NCBI GenBank assembly: GCA_038501625.1
Contig: JAZAYU010000258.1
Coordinates: 623,001 to 687,000, forward strand
Source of the DNA: Corbicula japonica
Lineage: Eukaryota > Mollusca > Bivalvia > Venerida > Cyrenidae
Length of the DNA: 64,000 nt
Direction: 5' to 3'
Part shown: piece by piece, positions 59,290-64,000 of the stretch
Layout of the letters: every line of letters begins with the position of its first letter
How positions within the stretch are numbered: the stretch's first letter is position 1
Program-made: the position numbers and the translations under genes
The notes under the pieces: model-generated
The model's input: only the letters and a program-made list of their open reading frames with translations
What the model was told of the DNA's origin: nothing
Databases searched by the model: none

Positions 59290-60620
59290 ACCAAGTAAAA
59301 TCACTTACCGAATGGAATTTCAGGAGTTACCAATGGCACAAGAACTTTTCCAAAGTTATTTAAAAGCGTTTCTAGGTTGCCTCTAACTTCATATTTCTTC
59401 CGTCAGGTTCTCTTAAGAACTAATAATTAGTTGTTGTCTGAGTGAATATACGCCAGACAAACCAGACATTAAACATTTCTTTATGCAAAAGCCTTAGAAC
59501 ACTTAAAATAAAGTAGAAAAAGAGATGTCAAGTAAGAAGGAAAGATAGTCGAAACATAGAGCTCCGGGAAAAACTACAATAGAAGCATTATATCAGAAAA
59601 GTTCACTCAGAGGAATAAAGATTAAAAAGAATATGACACCAAGTTTTTTTTAAGATTTCACAAATAGGCTTCTTATGTCATCGTCGTGTAATCAAAGAGG
59701 AAAGTTAATCAACTAACACTTAAGGGGATGAAACACTTACGCAGAGCGATGTAAGATAAGATGAACGTATTTTTTCCTTTAAAAGTAACTGATTGCCTTT
59801 TAATAGATTGAAAAAATGCATAGCTTAAAATTACAGTTCAATTTTAACCTATGTGGTTAAAAATATGTTTGTTTAACAATTTTACAACAACAGTTTTTGT
59901 TAATCATCATTGGTTGCCGGCGATAAAAATCACAACTGTTACAAAGATTTCTTAATTTTAGGTTCTAAAACACCTTTTTTACACCGACGATTAACAAAAC
60001 AAACAATAAAAGTTAAACATGGGTAGGACGCAGCCCTGTTAATAAAAATCAAGTTCTTTTATTATACACCTAGAAAGTTACTAGTTCCTAATCATATCAA
60101 AAGTTTATTCGTAGCCCTTCTCTTTTGTTTATTTATAAACATGTAACGGTTATCATGTTGTTGTTTGTTTTTTTTTTAAACCAACCATCAACCAAAACAT
60201 CATTCCATATTCTGTATTCCTTAAGTCAATCCACACCGTTTACCAAACTCTTGAGAGATATTTAAACTCCATGTGTTGCGAAATACAAAACCACAGCAAC
60301 GCTAACATTGAAAGTCAGAAGACAAAGTTTTAACCAGTTATTTTGTCTTGAATCACCTTCTCCTGTCCACTTATTTCGTATATAAATGTAAGCCTTCTGG
60401 GAAATCGTCGGCTTTTGATCAAGAACTTTCAGTCCAAGAAAACGTGAAGACAAAGAGGCAAAATAGAATTAGCCGACTCTCCTTTGTTTAGTAATTAATT
60501 CTTAAAATGTTATATTTATCTTGTTGTTATAAATAGTTTTGTTGTTTCTGAATTTAAAGGATCGGCCGAATGACATTTCGTCTCTGGGGGTATTATAGTG
60601 TAATTTTACATTCATTTAAC
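59290..60620. repeat. Segmental duplication, copy 2
   Basis: Second copy of 57035-58340, offset about 2.25 kb. On the minus strand, 59394-59309 can be read as an exon-like stretch (NLETLLNNFGKVLVPLVTPE) followed by GTAAGTG. Copy 1 has a stop and frame changes there, so it is either a dead exon or chance. Confidence 0.8.
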
Positions 60621-60885
60621 AATGTAAACAACCACTTATTTCTTGATATGAGTTTTAAATGAAGCCAGATTTGTAAAACAAAAATAGGTATCCGTTTACA
60701 TGGATTTTTTTTCGGGTGATAGCATCTAATTACCGGTAAAATGCCTACATCTCACTTAAAAAGTGAAATAAAAGTAGGAGCATTATCAAAACTGATCGCC
60801 TGGATGTTAAAATGATATCGACCAGTACAGAGTATCAAACTTATTTTATTAACTAAAATTATCCGCTATGAACAACAATTTTTAC

Positions 60886-62040
60886 AAACAGTTAAATGTT
60901 CTAGTTGATGAGCAGTGTGGTAGGATATGGGAGAGTGCTCAAACAGTTAAATGTTCTAGTTGATGAGCAGTGTGCAATGATATGGGAGAGTGCTCAAACA
61001 GTTAAATGTTCTAGTTGATAAGCAGTGAGGTAGGATATGGGAGAGTGCTCAAACAGTTAAATGTTCTAGTTGATGAGCAGTGTGGTAGTATATGGGAGAG
61101 TGCTCAAACAGTTAAATGTTCTAGTTGATGAGCAGTGAGATAGGATATGGGAGAGTGCTCAAACAGTTAAATGTTCTAGTTGATGAGCAGTGTGGTAGTA
61201 TATGGGAGAGTGCTCAAACAGTTAAATGTTCTAGTTGATGAGCAGTGAGGTAGGATATGTGAGAGTGCTCAAACAATTAAATGTTCCAGTTGATGAGCAG
61301 TGTGGTAGTATATGGGAGAGTGCTCAAACAGTTAAATGTTCTAGTTGATGAGCAGTGAGGTAGGATATGTGAGAGTGCTCAAACAGTTAAATGTTCTAGT
61401 TGATGAGCAGTGTGCTTTGATATGGGAGAGTGCTCAAACAGTTAAATGTTCTAGTTGATGAGCAGTGTGCTATGATATGGGAGAGTGCTCAAACAGTTAA
61501 ATGTTCTAGTTGATGAGCAGTGAGATAGGATATGGGAGAGTGCTCAAACAGTTAAATGTTCTAGTTGATGAGCAGTGTGGTAGTATATGGGAGATTGCTC
61601 AAACAGTTAAATGTTCTAGTTGATGAGCAGTGAGGTAGGATATGTGAGAGTGCTCAAACAGTTAAATGTTCCAGTTGATGAGCAGTGTGGTAGTATATGG
61701 GAGAGTGCTCAAACAGTTTAATGTTCTAGTTGATGAGCAGTGAGGTAGGATATGGGAGAGTGCTCAAACAGTTAAATGTTCTAGTTGATAAGCAGTGTGG
61801 TAGTATATGGGAGAGTGCTCAAACAGTTAAATGTTCTAGTTGATGAGCAGTGAGGTAGGATATGGGAGATTGCTCAAACAGTTAAATGTTCTAGTTGATG
61901 AGCAGTGTGTTTTGATATGGGAGAGTGCTCAAACAGTTAAATGTTCTAGTTGATGAGCAGTGTGCTTTGATATGGGAGAGTGCTCAAACAGTTAAATGTT
62001 CTAGTTGATGAGCAGTGTGCTAGGATATGGGAGTGTGCTC
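60886..62040. repeat. 55-bp satellite array, about 21 copies
   Basis: Units of 55 bp: 'caaacagttaaatgttctag', then 'ttgatgagcagtg', then a variable 'tggtagtatatggg' or 'aggtaggatatgtg'. The two variants alternate over much of the array, giving a 110-bp higher-order period, and a third type (tgctttgatatgggag) clusters near the right end. No open frame of note. Confidence 0.95.
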
Positions 62041-62233
62041 AACATTTTTCCGTTCGATAGCGTTTTGTTGCTTTAGTTTTATGATGCGTATTTTTGTAAT
62101 TTAAATCCAAGAAATTTAACAATTCTTACATGTATCTTTTCCTTTTGTTAAATAGTTTGGAATAAAAGATACACGCAGAATATAGTACACACATCTAAGC
62201 GCCAAAGATCCTAGCTCATCAAAATCTGGTCCT

Positions 62234-62369
62234 AAGGTTATAAAACTGAGAATGGAAACCAGTCTAAAATCTTAAGCATCTGATTGACTGAAATGGCGAC
62301 TGGTCGCCATTTCAGCTAATCAGCTGCTTTAGATTTGAGACTGGTTTCCATTCTCAGTATTATAACCTT
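62234..62369. mobile_element. Self-complementary hairpin element (H1), copy 3
   Basis: Palindrome over 136 bp with ends aaggttataaaactgag and its near complement. The arms have several mismatches (gattgactg against cagctaatc). Confidence 0.85.
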
Positions 62370-62744
62370 CAGCCCTGATAAAGCCTGCAGGACGTAATCA
62401 ATTACTGGCATCAATCAAACTCCTGACATTGTATTTATGTCCCCGTGATTATTCCCTAAGCGAGTGAGCTGGAAACAGAATAATACATTATTGAAAACAA
62501 CACATTTTCCTCCAGAAAACAAAGTAAATAATGGCTTTTTGATTCATACGAATATATACAATGTCATTTTGTTAATTTAGATAACTACAGAAAAGACCTT
62601 GTTTTAGACCGAACTTTCTTTGGCATGAATATATATAGATTGAAACAAAATAACGCTAATTACCAGTAGGTTTTATTAGATGGGATTATACATATAGTTT
62701 CATGTGCTTCAGGGCTTCAAGGGTTATACATAAAGACGGCGGTA
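62370..62744. other. No gene seen
   Basis: AT-rich spacer between H1 copy 3 and the R4 array. Confidence 0.45.
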
Positions 62745-63310
62745 TCTTTTTGTACATTCTTACACTTACAATGATAATGCCCATCCTGGGGAGAGAACCA
62801 GTACGGCGACAGCGCATAACCATGCAATTCGAATTACGCTACCGATAAGGCCAGATGGGACAACCCATAAAACGGTGGGTTGGATAACCCTTAAAAACCT
62901 TATCATCGTTGCGTGATACCGGTGACCGATTTCTCACTGATAGCAATACTGACTGCATGTACAAAGAGGCATTTTACGGCCGGCAAAATGCACAAATAGC
63001 GATACAGTACTGTGAGCTTCAAATGATATTGCCCTTACAGTGGTAAAAACATGTACGTTGACATCGCATAGCAATGCAATCCTAATTATGCTACTGATAA
63101 AGCTAGCCAACACAAACCGAAAAACGATTGATCGAATAACCCTTATAAACGTAATCATCACTGCATGACATCGGTAACCGATAATTTAATGAAAACAGTA
63201 ATGACTATATGTACGGAGAGACATTTTACAGCCGCCACATAGCACAAACAGCGCTACTCTGAATTTTAAATGATATTCTTCCTAATGGGGCGAGAACCCA
63301 GTGTTAAAAA
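62745..63310 (-). mobile_element. R4 repeat, tandem units, diverged
   Basis: Two full units and one partial unit of about 250 bp in reverse orientation ('atgataatgccc' at about 62770, 'atgatattgccc' at 63023, 'atgatattcttcc' at 63270). They carry 'cggcgacagcgcataaccat', the complement of the 46.4 kb copy. The minus frame 62934-63161 lies within it. Confidence 0.65.
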
Positions 63311-64000
63311 TAACTTGGGGCACCATTTAAAACGAAATGTGTTATCAATCGCATTAATTTAATAAAAGGTATTATATCTTGTTTTAAAAACAATCGAAAA
63401 AATGAAACGATCATGAACTGTTTTCAATAAACTCTGTAGAGAACAGTATATAATAAGGTTATCCTAAACTATAAAAGTAACAATATAACTATATTCATGG
63501 CAAGCAAACATAACATCTCTAGAAAAAATTGTGAAACACAGAATTAAAACCCAGGCTTTTGTCCTTAGTTAACGTTTTAACATTTACGCTCCCGGCTAAG
63601 GATTCTTTGCGCGTTCTTACATGACTGGACCAAAGCGTTTCATTTTCAGCTTAGTGTCCAAAACAAGACTCTTCTGATTAAATAACAAGCAACACTAATA
63701 ACATTAATTTAACAGAAGGTTTTATATGTTGTTTGATTTACAATAGAACAAAACTACATATTTATAATGAAGTGTTTTGATATTAATTTAAGTTTTGATT
63801 GACTTTATTTAGTAATACTTATTACACTGTAATGGTTCGTTCATCTTCTATTTTGCAACAGTGTCAAAGATTTCAATGAACTTAATCATTTCATAACATT
63901 CTGTCAGAAACATTTTTAAAACAGGGTTATCGGAACCACAAATATGGGAACACTTTAAGAAAGTTTTGTCAACGATACCAAGCTTGATTCACAAATACAG
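63311..64000. other. No gene seen
   Basis: AT-rich right edge of the window, with no frame over 60 codons and no repeat relationship noticed. Confidence 0.45.

Noticed and set aside
1..64000. CRISPR arrays, operons, riboswitches or rho-independent terminators
   Set aside because: Tandem arrays here have no spacer structure and the DNA is eukaryotic with spliceosomal introns.

Overview
This window reads as non-prokaryotic nuclear DNA, AT-rich and repeat-dense, from an invertebrate that is most likely a bivalve mollusc. The organism call is inference. It rests on an element with GGACGGACGG and TTCGGGGAGCATA-type ends (38.8-39.2 kb), phrases like 'gggccataactctg' (35.7 kb), LINE tails of TTGACTTGACTTGAC, and tRNA-derived short repeats, all of which I associate with bivalve genomes. 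No intact protein-coding gene can be supported. Nearly all open frames are short, lack recognisable domains, or come from low-complexity or tandem DNA.

The one gene-like object is on the minus strand at 9676-2762. Eight exons can be assembled by eye. Each has a consensus GT/AG pair where one is expected, and every exon phase joins correctly. The product resembles the large invertebrate family that carries a DUF7869-type domain: CC..C and CDVCC cysteine motifs, VIVDGMDHS, and QLDNCGRENKNRY. Two in-frame nonsense codons (8950-8952 and 7664-7666) interrupt it, and the expected 3' exons were not found. It is therefore annotated as a pseudogene. A SINE with a tRNA-Trp-like head lies in one intron and diverged duplications lie in the longest one.

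The rest is layered mobile and tandem DNA. 0-0.7 kb: end of a LINE reverse transcriptase, then a palindrome-bearing repeat whose inverted relative is at 29.2-29.9 kb. 11.2-12.4 kb: two LINE 3' ends facing opposite ways. 13.3 kb: a hairpin element. 14.0-16.4 kb: a 2.45 kb element with 662-bp direct terminal repeats and a 4-bp GTAG flank duplication. 16.4-17.9 kb: a SINE tail, then a terminal-inverted-repeat (TIR) element stuffed with ATC repeats. 19-20.7 kb: an orientation-switching minisatellite and a nested hairpin. 26-27.6 kb: a 1.6 kb foldback element. 30.6-33.2 kb: a cluster of four short repeat families, here called R1-R4, that recur across the window. 38.7-39.9 kb: the GGACGG element and a 254-bp MITE. 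43.5-44.8 kb: a 63-bp satellite of about 21 copies. 49.5-50.2 kb: a palindromic minisatellite. 51-54.7 kb: decayed tandem duplications, including a perfect 28-bp hairpin. 56.3-62.4 kb: a self-complementary hairpin family, a 1.3 kb segmental duplication, a TIR element with internal minisatellite, and a 55-bp satellite of about 21 copies.

No operon or pathway logic applies. The biology visible here is repeat birth, spread and decay around one dead intron-rich gene. All family names are from pattern recognition; no search was run.
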